A stretch of DNA of 64,000 nucleotides. It comes from Cohaesibacter gelatinilyticus. Lineage in GTDB: Bacteria; Pseudomonadota; Alphaproteobacteria; Rhizobiales; Cohaesibacteraceae. The number at the start of each line of letters is the position of its first letter. Position 1 is the stretch's first letter. Under the pieces are notes generated by a model that searched no databases, was not told the origin of the DNA, and worked only from the letters and a program-made list of their open reading frames with translations. The position numbers were made by a program, and so were the translations under genes. The DNA is taken from positions 2,021,822 to 2,085,821 of the forward strand of contig NZ_OBEL01000001.1 of the NCBI RefSeq assembly GCF_900215605.1. Reading direction: 5' to 3'. Positions 17,347 through 25,739 of this stretch are shown piece after piece.

Positions 17347-17667
17347 TCAGGCTTGGAATTCCGGAATACGAATTACGATACCATCCAGATCATCGCTCAT
17401 CTGCACCTGGCAGGACAGACGGCTATTTGGCTCGGCATCCTGAGCAAAATCCAGCATATCCTCTTCCATAGCATCAGGATCGCCGCTTTTGGCTTGCCAG
17501 TCCTCATCCACATAGACATGACAGGTCGCACAAGCACAGGCACCGCCACACTCGGCTTCAATTCCAGGTACGCCATTTTTGACAGCAGCTTCCATGACAG
17601 AGGTCCCATTGGGAGTGTCTACCTCATACTTGGTCTCGTCAAAGGCAATAAAGGTAATCTTCGGCAT
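17347..17667 (-). CDS. 2Fe-2S ferredoxin (adrenodoxin/ISC type)
   Basis: A 106-residue [2Fe-2S] ferredoxin. The cluster ligands are C40, C46 and C49 (CX5CX2C in [14 protein letters not shown]) and C86 (RLSCQV), the pattern of bacterial and mitochondrial adrenodoxin-type ferredoxins that give electrons to iron-sulfur assembly or to P450 enzymes. An extra C44 sits within the motif. The acidic stretch [13 protein letters not shown] (63-75) is the usual partner-binding helix. The ATG follows AAGGTGAGAG. It has its own terminator and no isc genes nearby, so its electron partner is not shown by context. Confidence 0.93.
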   Translation of the reverse strand: MPKITFIAFDETKYEVDTPNGTSVMEAAVKNGVPGIEAECGGACACATCHVYVDEDWQAKSGDPDAMEEDMLDFAQDAEPNSRLSCQVQMSDDLDGIVIRIPEFQA

Positions 17668-17853
17668 CCAAATACTCTCACCTTAATCCGTGCCCCCAAG
17701 TGATGGATGGAAATGGTCCTCTCCATCTGTTTCCAGCAGGGGAATTTATGGTCTCATCATGGCTATAAAGGACTTTTCGCCAAACGAAAAGCATGGGAGC
17801 GTATTTTTCCGTAGGCAAGCTTACCGAAGCGGATCCATAGCACTTGTTTATTG

Positions 17854-18177
17854 TTAAAAACTGCTCAACTTGTTCAAAGCAGCCCCTTTGGCCACTCGCA
17901 TCGCTAGCTTCAAATCTTCCAGATCGACTGTAACATCTGCTTGTGACTGAACAAATCGATCTGCAATCTCGGCAACATTCCACGCGCCAACACCACGTGC
18001 CGATCCCTTGAGTTTATGTACTTTTGCTGCAAGCTCGACATCTTCGATTGTCATATATTGAAGAGCTTCATCAAGATGTTGCACAAACAGTTGCAGCACA
18101 TCTCTGGCAATCTCCGCCTCCCCCATGGTTTGCCGCTCCAAGTGAGCCCAATCAATCACATCAATCACATCACTCAT
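17854..18177 (-). CDS. Hpt-domain phosphotransfer protein
   Basis: A 107-residue single-domain histidine phosphotransferase. The phosphorylatable histidine is H54 in KVHKLKGSARGVGA, the classic HxLKGSA motif, in a four-helix bundle of the expected length. It would pass phosphate between a hybrid kinase and a response regulator in the cytoplasm. No kinase or receiver gene is next to it, so it is an orphan relay protein. It is not ChpT, which is larger and has a degenerate kinase fold. ATG 18177 is preceded by GGAA; an earlier in-frame start at 18216 would add 13 residues (MGFCVACDEIGID). It is divergent from the GPR-like gene. Confidence 0.85.
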   Translation of the reverse strand: MSDVIDVIDWAHLERQTMGEAEIARDVLQLFVQHLDEALQYMTIEDVELAAKVHKLKGSARGVGAWNVAEIADRFVQSQADVTVDLEDLKLAMRVAKGAALNKLSSF

Positions 18178-18812
18178 ATCAATTCCAATTTCATCGCAAG
18201 CCACACAAAACCCCAAGGCGTCGTTTTGGTCCAGTTGTCCGAAAACACATACTCAATCAACTTTGACATTTCTGTTAACCATAATCCCTCCAAAAAGCAA
18301 AAGTTTCCCGAAAAAAATGCATCACCCACAAATCAGGTTTGGTAAACGGGATTGGTTAACGACCTCAGACGTTTATGACATGAGATTCAAACGCTTAGCT
18401 ACCAACCTCTGATCGGGCCCAATCGTCCCATTTGGCAACCATCATCAATGTCTGAAGAAAAGGAGCCAAATATCGGAAATTTCTTGTTCCTTTGCATTTC
18501 CAACCCGGTTACCATGCAGTGATGCCGGTGGAAGATGGAAGCTGTCCAGATTCCCGCCGCGTTTCTGCATGATGGACCATGATTTCATCCAGCCGATCCG
18601 CAGCAGTCTATTTGGACATTTCACCTGCCAGCATTCGCTGTTCGTTTTTGACATCGATACCATCATCTGATGGCACCATGTCTGCAAACAGCGCAGTTGC
18701 AAATGACCTATGAGGCACCCCAGATTAAGACAGGATGTTTGAATTCAGCAATCATCCCTTATCTGGATTTAGGTCAGACTTGTGACAACGTGTAACGAGT
18801 AGGAAATGGGGC
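18178..18812. other. 635-base gap between the Hpt and GPR-like genes
   Basis: No confident gene lies here. TTGACA at 18261-18266 and AT-rich DNA around 18260-18300 could hold a promoter. The part at 18509-18718 has a protein-like frame on the - strand broken by an amber codon, listed separately. The 3' end carries the ribosome site AGGA at 18801 used by the next gene. Confidence 0.5.
18509..18718 (-). pseudogene. Possible relic ORF interrupted by an amber stop
   Basis: Reading the - strand from GTG 18718 gives a 69-codon frame. Its first part runs VPHRSFATALFADMVPSDDG and continues to EMSK; TAG at 18608-18610 interrupts it; the same frame then continues TAADRLDEIMVHHAETRRES to a TAA at 18509-18511. 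The amino-acid make-up looks protein-like on both sides of the TAG, which suggests a decayed gene or a chance open frame. I recognise no family. There is no clear ribosome site. Confidence 0.25.
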
Positions 18813-21800
18813 GTGACGGATATGGCAAACAAGTCTCCTAAAATTCAGGATCCAACTGAAGCTGCATTGTCAGCGGTAGAGGATGCACTCAAGTTGGATT
18901 TCGATGTTGGCGAAGAGGAAAGTGGTGCGGATAAATCTCCCACCGAGGCAGCCCGGCAAGAGTCGGATAAAAAAGCTGCTCAGGATAGTCTGAAAGCGTC
19001 CAGAGAGCCCGCTATTGCTCCACCATCATCCGGCAAAGCCAGCAAAACACGTCCGGCACCTGCAAATGATGATCGCCAATCTGTTGGCAATCTGCTCTAT
19101 TCCTTGCGTCAGGCTCCGTCAGGTACACCTTACTGGATCGCTTTTGTTCTTGCCGCATTGTGGATTGGTCTTGGCGGTAGCGCCTTCTATCTGTCTTTTG
19201 GCGCAGACGCTCTGTCTTCAGGCAATTTTTCCGGTATTTTGCAATCCCCCACTGCACTCGCCTCTCTTGCCGGAATTTTCTTGCCTGTCATTCTGTTTTT
19301 CACCATGGCCTACATGATCGTGCGGGCCCAGGAAATGCGCCACGTTTCTCACACCATGGCCGAAGTCGCCATGCGTCTGGTCGAGCCGGAAGATGTTGCC
19401 AAGGAATCCGTGGTCAATGTCGGCCAGGCCATCCGCCGCGAAGTAGCCTCCATGAGCGACGGTATCGAGCGTGCTTTGGCGCGGGCTTCCGAGTTGGAAG
19501 TGATGGTGCATAACGAAGTTTCTTCGCTTGAACGCGCCTACAACGAAAACGAACTGCGCATTCGCTCCCTGATCGAAGAGCTGATCACCCAGCGCGAAGC
19601 CATCGTTACAAATTCCGAGCGAGTGCGTGCTTCCATCAATGGCGCACACACCAATCTATCCGATGAACTGAATACAACCAGCGAATCCATTTCCAAAAGC
19701 GTTTCCGATGCTGGTTCGCGCGTGACATTGTCTCTGGCTGAAAAAGGCGAGCAGATCACGATCGCTCTGGCCAATGCAGGCGAGACCATGGTCAATGTTC
19801 TTTCCAACCGTGGCTCGGATCTGGTAGATCGCTTGTCCAATACCGGCGCAAATGTAACCGACTCACTGACCAATGCGGGTCAATCCATCACCGATCAGCT
19901 GAATGTGTCTGGTACGGATATTTCCCATCGCCTGGAAACCACCGGCAGTGATCTGACCGGTCAGTTGGCTTCCATCGGTAATGAAGTAACCGATCGCTTC
20001 ATTTCTGCGGGTCAGGAACTGACCAGTACCTTGTCCAACACCGGCGCAACCGTAACCGAGAACATCTCCACTGTGGGAGCGGAGATGAACTCCAATCTGC
20101 AAACCATTGGTGAAGACGTTACAGGCAAACTGGCCTCTACTGGTGGGCAATTGACCGGCGAGCTGAAAGACATCGGCACCAAAGTTACTGGCAGCTTGAG
20201 CGAAATCTCCTCCGAGATGACCAATTCCATGGCTCAGACCGGCGACAAACTGACAGAAGATCTGACCACCATTGGTTCGACTGTGACCTCAACCCTGACC
20301 AATATCAGCTCCGACATGACCCAATCCATGTCAGAGACCGGTTCTGCCGTTGCAGCAAGCATCAAGAGTCAGGGCACCGAAATCGTCACAACCATCACAG
20401 AACAGTCCACTGCGGTATCCGAGTCTCTCAAAGGAACCGGGGACAGCCTCTTGGTGGACTTGTCTCTGCGTGGCACCGAAATCAACGAAAAACTCGACGA
20501 AACCGGCACTCGCATCGCCGAGATTATTACAAATCGTGGTGGCGAGCTGACCGAACGTCTGGATGCAACATCTGAGCGCATCCACGACACTGTTGCAGTC
20601 AAAGGTGGCTCTCTCAATAAAATGCTCGAAGAGCGCACTTCTGAGATGGGCTCCTTGCTGGATGAAAAATCCGGCAAGATGGGCAATTTGCTGGATGAGC
20701 ATTCGGCCAGCTTTGCCGGCCAGCTTGATGACGCAGCCAACAAGGCTTCCGAAGCCCTCAACAGCCGTTCTCTTGAAGTCACAGAGCGCATGGCCATGGT
20801 CGGCACTGAAATCGCCAAGGTCATTGCACAACGTGGTGGCAAGGTTAAAGAGCTGTTTGAGATGGCTGGCAACGAACTCTCCAACGCTCTGGATGGCAAA
20901 AGTGAGAGCATTCGCACAGCAATGGAAGAGCGCCTGCAGGCCTTTGATGAAGTCATAGAAGGAAAAGGCAACAATCTCATCTCTCATCTGGGGGATCGCC
21001 TTGACAACCTGACCAGCTCAGTTGACAAACGCATCAACACTCTGGACGAGACCCTTTTCCAGCGTGCTGGCGACATCGAAACCATGCTGGACACCCGACT
21101 GGAAGGGTTCTCTGTCAGCGTAAGTGCAAAAGCTCAGGAAGTAGCCGGAGCCCTGACCTCCAGCACGTCCGAGTTCGAACAGGATATTTCCAAGCGTCTT
21201 GGCAGCTTCGAAGAGAACGTCACCAACCTGACCCAGACCTTTGCCTCCAAAGCCGACGTTTTGAATACCACTTTGGATGAACGCGCCAATCGTCTGGATG
21301 ACACTCTGGATAACCGCGCTCGTCAAATCAATGAAACACTGCTTGAGCGCACCCGTGATCTGGCCTCCGCCTACTCCAAGGGTCAGGAAGACATCACCGA
21401 GACCATGGATCAGCGTCTCACCATGGTTGGCGAGACCCTGTCACGCCAGGCTCATGATCTGACGGAAACCTTGTCCGACCGCGTGGCCGAGATCAATGTC
21501 TCGCTTGGCAGCAAGGTCTTTGAAGTGGCTGAAACTCTGGATAGCCGTTCCGCCCAGATTGAAGCTATTCTCAATGATCGCATGCAGGCAATCTCTACCA
21601 ACTTTGCGTCTGAAAGTGCCAAGGCTCGCGACTCCCTCGCCTCTACCTTGACAACCGCAAGCGATGAGATCACATCCAAGACCGAGAACTTCAACGCGGT
21701 ACTTGGTGCTCGTTCTCAGGAACTTTCAGCCATTCTGGATGAAAAAGGCAATTCTGTTATTCAGGCTCTGGACAGTCGTTCCGATGCCATCAGCTCTACA

Positions 21801-23672
21801 TTCCAGCGAGCTGGCGAAAGCATTTTGCATAGCCTGTCCGCCACTGGTGGGGAGCTTACCCAGAGCTTTGCGGTGGAAAGCCAGCGAGCTTCCCAAACCT
21901 TGGCACAAACTGGTGAAAACCTCATTGAAGCGATCACCGAGAACAGCTCCCGTGCAGTCGAAAAACTGGCAGAGACCAGCCAATCTGTTGCAGAAGCAGT
22001 CTCAGCAAGCTCCGAGCGTGCAGCAGAAGCCTTCACCATCAGCACGGATCAGGCACGGACTGCTCTGGAAGGGTCTTCTTCCAATCTTGTCAAAGCGATT
22101 GCTCAAAGCAGCCATGATGCCATCGTCAATCTGGACAATTCCAATAAGCGTCTGGTTCAATCAATTCAGACTTCCACCGAAGATGCGGCGCAATCTCTCA
22201 GCTCCACCAATGAGCTCCTTCGCTCGGATGGTACCGAAATTGTTGACCGCCTGAAAAATGCCAATGACACCTTGCAGGAATTGCTGATCAATGCAGGACG
22301 CTCTCTCTCCACTATTGAGGCAAGCCTGTCCAATCAGACCAATCAGTTCCGCGAAGTGGTTGAAAATGTCACAGACAAGGCTGGCGCTTCTGCCAACCAA
22401 CTGACCGGCAATGTTCAGGACCTGCGCTCTGTCTCAACTGATATTCTTGGTCAAGTTTCCACTCTGACCGAGAAATTCGAAGAGCAGGCATCTGCCCTGG
22501 CCAACACAACCCGCTTCATGGAAAGCACCGGCAGTCGTCTGCAAGGCAGCGTAGAGGAGCGACAAGCCGCCCTCTCCGCCCTTACAGAAGAACTTTCTGG
22601 TCGTACCGAGGCGATTGAGCAGGTATTGAACAACTTCACCAATATGATCGGCTCCACGCTCAACACCGCTGAAGGTCGGGCTCGCGATGTCGGCATGTTG
22701 CTCAGCCAGAGCACCGAAGGGGTTACAAAAGATGTGATGGATCAGCTGGAACAGCTGCGCATCAATGCTGCCACCGAGGGCCGCCGCGCAGCAGAAACAG
22801 TGCGTGCTGCTCAGCTCGAAATGGCAGAAGAAATGAACCAGACCATTTCGGACGCCAATAACCGTTTCGAACAGGCAACAACTGATATCCGCACCATCAC
22901 GCAGGATATCAGACGTGATCTCGATACAACACGTTCTGAACTCAAGCATGGTCTTGCCGATTTGCCACAGGAAACCAAGGAAGCAACTGGTGCAATGCGT
23001 CGTGTCGTTACCGAACAGATAGATGCTCTGAAAGAGCTATCCCGAATCGTTCAGCGGCACGGCAACAACTTTGATACGGTGCCAAGTGATCACGCTCCAA
23101 AACAGCGTTCATCCCTGCCTCCGGTCAGTCAAAGCAATCGCTCTGCTCCATCGATCCCGCCAATCCAGCAATCGCAATCACAACCACCATTGCAGGATAG
23201 CCATATTGCATCCAGCCCAAGCCCATATGCACCACAGAACTCGATGGAATCCGAGGAACGTAGTGGCTGGGTGTCTGATTTGCTGCGTCGCGCTTCTTCC
23301 CAACCAGAAGATGCCATGCCACAACCAGGTGACGCTGCAATATTGGCTCCATTGAGCAAAGATATCGTACGCGGCATTGATGCGACCAACCAGACCATGG
23401 CTTGGGAAGGCTATCGCCGTGGCGAGGCAGGAAGTTTCACTCGTCGTCTTTATACTCTGAAAGGGCAGCAGACTTTTGAAGATGTTCGCATGCGTTATCA
23501 GAGAGATAATGATTTCCGGACCACCGTGAATCGCTATATCGGCGACTTCGAGCGAATTCTGGATGACATCACCCGCAAGGACCGTGACGGTACAGCAACC
23601 ATGGGATATCTGACATCCGAGACCGGAAAGGTTTATACGATGCTGGCCCATGCTTCCGGCCGCCTCGGCTAA
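18813..23672 (+). CDS. Growth Pole Ring (GPR)-like membrane-anchored giant coiled-coil protein
   Basis: A 1,619-residue protein that I take to be the homologue of GPR of Agrobacterium tumefaciens, a very large apolipoprotein-like protein that forms a ring at the growing pole and is needed for polar growth. The layout is: an acidic, disordered N-terminus (1-95); two membrane helices (about 106-130 and 148-171); a conserved linker (RHVSHTMAEVAMRLVEPEDV...EVMVHNEVSSLE, 176-242); about 79 hendecad repeats (275-1143); ordinary coiled coil to about 1420; a Pro/Gln/Ser linker (about 1425-1500); and a compact conserved C-terminal domain (about 1510-1619) ending MLAHASGRLG. The GTG at 18813 has AGGA eight bases upstream; ATG 18822 is the alternative. 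Older annotations call such proteins kinesin-like, which is misleading. Confidence 0.8.
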   Translation: MTDMANKSPKIQDPTEAALSAVEDALKLDFDVGEEESGADKSPTEAARQESDKKAAQDSLKASREPAIAPPSSGKASKTRPAPANDDRQSVGNLLYSLRQAPSGTPYWIAFVLAALWIGLGGSAFYLSFGADALSSGNFSGILQSPTALASLAGIFLPVILFFTMAYMIVRAQEMRHVSHTMAEVAMRLVEPEDVAKESVVNVGQAIRREVASMSDGIERALARASELEVMVHNEVSSLERAYNENELRIRSLIEELITQREAIVTNSERVRASINGAHTNLSDELNTTSESISKSVSDAGSRVTLSLAEKGEQITIALANAGETMVNVLSNRGSDLVDRLSNTGANVTDSLTNAGQSITDQLNVSGTDISHRLETTGSDLTGQLASIGNEVTDRFISAGQELTSTLSNTGATVTENISTVGAEMNSNLQTIGEDVTGKLASTGGQLTGELKDIGTKVTGSLSEISSEMTNSMAQTGDKLTEDLTTIGSTVTSTLTNISSDMTQSMSETGSAVAASIKSQGTEIVTTITEQSTAVSESLKGTGDSLLVDLSLRGTEINEKLDETGTRIAEIITNRGGELTERLDATSERIHDTVAVKGGSLNKMLEERTSEMGSLLDEKSGKMGNLLDEHSASFAGQLDDAANKASEALNSRSLEVTERMAMVGTEIAKVIAQRGGKVKELFEMAGNELSNALDGKSESIRTAMEERLQAFDEVIEGKGNNLISHLGDRLDNLTSSVDKRINTLDETLFQRAGDIETMLDTRLEGFSVSVSAKAQEVAGALTSSTSEFEQDISKRLGSFEENVTNLTQTFASKADVLNTTLDERANRLDDTLDNRARQINETLLERTRDLASAYSKGQEDITETMDQRLTMVGETLSRQAHDLTETLSDRVAEINVSLGSKVFEVAETLDSRSAQIEAILNDRMQAISTNFASESAKARDSLASTLTTASDEITSKTENFNAVLGARSQELSAILDEKGNSVIQALDSRSDAISSTFQRAGESILHSLSATGGELTQSFAVESQRASQTLAQTGENLIEAITENSSRAVEKLAETSQSVAEAVSASSERAAEAFTISTDQARTALEGSSSNLVKAIAQSSHDAIVNLDNSNKRLVQSIQTSTEDAAQSLSSTNELLRSDGTEIVDRLKNANDTLQELLINAGRSLSTIEASLSNQTNQFREVVENVTDKAGASANQLTGNVQDLRSVSTDILGQVSTLTEKFEEQASALANTTRFMESTGSRLQGSVEERQAALSALTEELSGRTEAIEQVLNNFTNMIGSTLNTAEGRARDVGMLLSQSTEGVTKDVMDQLEQLRINAATEGRRAAETVRAAQLEMAEEMNQTISDANNRFEQATTDIRTITQDIRRDLDTTRSELKHGLADLPQETKEATGAMRRVVTEQIDALKELSRIVQRHGNNFDTVPSDHAPKQRSSLPPVSQSNRSAPSIPPIQQSQSQPPLQDSHIASSPSPYAPQNSMESEERSGWVSDLLRRASSQPEDAMPQPGDAAILAPLSKDIVRGIDATNQTMAWEGYRRGEAGSFTRRLYTLKGQQTFEDVRMRYQRDNDFRTTVNRYIGDFERILDDITRKDRDGTATMGYLTSETGKVYTMLAHASGRLG
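19635..22241 (+). repeat. Array of ~79 tandem 11-residue (33-base) repeats within the GPR-like gene
   Basis: I split residues 275-1143 by hand into 79 consecutive blocks of 11 residues with no gain or loss of register. Early blocks follow L-x-x-x-G-x-x-[LIV]-T-x-x (for example LSNTGANVTDS, LASTGGQLTGE); later blocks drift to forms such as ANRLDDTLDNR. An 11-residue period gives three helical turns with slight right-handed supercoil, as in apolipoproteins. The DNA repeats have diverged, so this is a protein repeat and not a simple DNA satellite. Confidence 0.85.
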
Positions 23673-23742
23673 AGCATATTTTCCGAACAGTGCATGCGGT
23701 TTTCGAACAGGAATGCGTTCAGGGTATCATCGAGCAAGATCT

Positions 23743-23776
23743 AAAAAAGGAAGCCATTGGCTTCCTTTTTTATTGT
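23743..23776 (+). terminator. Rho-independent terminator after the GPR-like gene
   Basis: AAAAAAGGAAGCC pairs with GGCTTCCTTTTTT around an ATT loop, ending in a T run. The A run makes it usable on both strands. Just upstream, 23680-23720 holds an imperfect repeat (CCGAACAGTGCATGCGG and TTCGAACAGGAATGCG). Confidence 0.9.
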
Positions 23777-23874
23777 CATACATTGATATTGCCAATTACA
23801 AACAGGCACAAAAAATCCCCTGCCACAAAGGGTGACAGAGGATTGATCAGGTCTCTTCGTTTTATAGAAGAAGT

Positions 23875-25623
23875 TTATCCAAAATCTGTTACACGCTTCT
23901 GCAACGGTGCTGGTTCTTCTGCTTCCAATTCCAGATTGCCCTGCTGTGCGGTCTCATTGGAAGAAGATTTCGTAGTTCCTTCCAACCCCATCTCTGTTGC
24001 AACACGGTCCATTTCAGCCGCTACTTTGTGCATCTCGGCAACGAGCTGGTTATCATCTCCACTCACCATATCAAGATCATCGTCGAGCATCTCGACCTGA
24101 TCTTCATCTACTGGTGCAGAAATCGGTGTTTCTTGTTCGCTGAATGCAAGATCATTTTCAGCCTCGGTAGAAATCTCTTCCGAAAGCTCTTCCATGGAGG
24201 CAAAAGCCTCATCGCTAATCTCAGGCTCAGTAATTTCTGTCAGTTCTGCATTTTCCTCTTCATTTGCATCTGCTGAAGAAAAACCATCTTTTGAAACGGC
24301 AGAAGGACTATCCTCGGTTTCAGTAGATGCAGAGGAAGCAAAGACGTCAGATTCCTCCAAATCTTCCAAGCTGACGGAGTCCGCCCAATCCAACTCGGTC
24401 GTTTCGACAAATTCGATACCGTTTTCGCTGCGCTCCATCACACCATTTTCTGGCAGATCACCACCTGCGACAGTTTCAAACATGTCTTCACTGGAATCAG
24501 TCTCTTCAGTGCCGACTGGCTCATCTACATCGGCACTGGTGGCAAAAACATCAGCTTCCAGCTCCCCATCAATCACTTCCTCAGAGGAGGCAACATCCAT
24601 CGGAGCAGCAAAAACGTCAGCCACACCGTCAACCTCACCATCATGGTCTACATCGGGAGCGCCCATCTCGTTAGACGCTTCCACATTATCCAAACTCTGC
24701 TCATCGATAGTCGGAGAAACATTCTCGATAGCTGCATTTTCATCCAGATCGATGCTATCAAAATCGATGCTGTCGAAATCGACTTCACCTGCTTCATCAA
24801 TGGCAACGGCTTCCGCTTCAATTTCCACGTTGTCACCAGAAACAGCGGTGTCGAACAACGCATCGACATCGTCCTGACCAGCAGGATCGCTTTCTATCTC
24901 AACAGAACCAAAAAGATTATCTACATCGCTTTGATCGACCCCTTCCCCTTCGAGGGCAGGGCCATTCAACAAATGGGCATCCGGGCGTTGGTCATCTTCA
25001 CGGACAGCACCAGCGTCCACATTGATTTCGCCTTCTTCCAGCCCCCAAATCTCAATCATTGCATTCACGCGCTTTTCGACATAGCGCATGGCGTCCACGA
25101 TTTTCTGAATACGCTGGCCGGTCAAATCCTGGAAGGAGCAGGCCATATAGATATTGGTCGCTTGCTCATCCAGTGAATCGCAATGCCCCTCATCCGCGCC
25201 TTGTTCACGCAAAGTCCAGGCATATTCCTGAATCTTCTCTGCTGCGCCCAAAATTTCACCGGTCGCATTCTCTGTCTGCGTTACTATGGCATCAAGTTCA
25301 CTGGAAGCCCGTACGAAGCGTTCAGTTCCCACATCATCTTCATGCTTGATCTGAGCAATTTCTTCTTTTGTCTTTTCAATGGATTGAGCGATATCTGACA
25401 GATCCATCTTCAAGCGCTCGACTGCCATCCCCGGGGCACGCTCTTTAACAAGCGTTTTTTCCAGTTTATCAATCGCGCCTAATAGAGTATCAGTATCAGC
25501 GTTCCGATTTCTGCGAGCATATTCCGATAAGAACCATCGTCCTCTTGCGGTTTCCATAACCGCAGCTTCAATGGCCAGATAGTCCTCTTGCCGCAAAGGC
25601 GATGGTAGTGTCGGCTTGCTCAT
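23875..25623 (-). CDS. CheZ-like phosphatase with long acidic C-terminal tail
   Basis: A 582-residue protein. Residues 1-195 are helical and contain CSFQDLTGQRIQKIVDAM, the active-site motif of the CheY-P phosphatase CheZ; D166 and Q170 match E. coli D143 and Q147. CheZ-like proteins dephosphorylate CheY-type regulators. After the core come two short motifs, DQSDVDNLFGS (230-240) and GQDDVDALFDT (249-259), close to the CheY-binding C-terminal peptide of E. coli CheZ (NQDQVDDLLDSLGF). The rest (about 260-560) is very acidic, rich in Glu, Asp, Ser and Val, with no fold visible. E. coli CheZ has only 214 residues. It is convergent with the GPR-like gene. The substrate regulator is unknown. Confidence 0.72.
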   Translation of the reverse strand: MSKPTLPSPLRQEDYLAIEAAVMETARGRWFLSEYARRNRNADTDTLLGAIDKLEKTLVKERAPGMAVERLKMDLSDIAQSIEKTKEEIAQIKHEDDVGTERFVRASSELDAIVTQTENATGEILGAAEKIQEYAWTLREQGADEGHCDSLDEQATNIYMACSFQDLTGQRIQKIVDAMRYVEKRVNAMIEIWGLEEGEINVDAGAVREDDQRPDAHLLNGPALEGEGVDQSDVDNLFGSVEIESDPAGQDDVDALFDTAVSGDNVEIEAEAVAIDEAGEVDFDSIDFDSIDLDENAAIENVSPTIDEQSLDNVEASNEMGAPDVDHDGEVDGVADVFAAPMDVASSEEVIDGELEADVFATSADVDEPVGTEETDSSEDMFETVAGGDLPENGVMERSENGIEFVETTELDWADSVSLEDLEESDVFASSASTETEDSPSAVSKDGFSSADANEEENAELTEITEPEISDEAFASMEELSEEISTEAENDLAFSEQETPISAPVDEDQVEMLDDDLDMVSGDDNQLVAEMHKVAAEMDRVATEMGLEGTTKSSSNETAQQGNLELEAEEPAPLQKRVTDFG

Positions 25624-25739
25624 GGTTCAGACCGTATCCTATCTCAATGGCCGAGAATTCGGCCATTTCCCGCATCTCTGATCAGGATTCTACCTGCGAA
25701 TCCTTAACCACAGTTTATTTTCTGCTGAGTAGACCCGCA

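Noticed and set aside
18608-18610. Amber codon read through or recoded (selenocysteine- or pyrrolysine-like) in the 18509-18718 frame
   Set aside because: There is no recoding element visible and alphaproteobacterial UAG is a normal stop. Decay or chance is simpler.
20331-20987. 218-residue open frame opposite the GPR-like gene
   Set aside because: It mirrors the repeat region; its own repetition is a by-product of the sense repeats. No ribosome site.
19635-22241. 33-base periodicity in DNA, which could look like a CRISPR array or minisatellite
   Set aside because: The DNA units are diverged and lie in one long coding frame; there are no identical repeats with unique spacers. The period is explained by 11-residue protein repeats.
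24194-24877. 227-residue Ser-rich open frame opposite the CheZ-like tail
   Set aside because: It is the reverse complement of the Glu/Asp-rich tail codons, which read as Ser-rich antisense.
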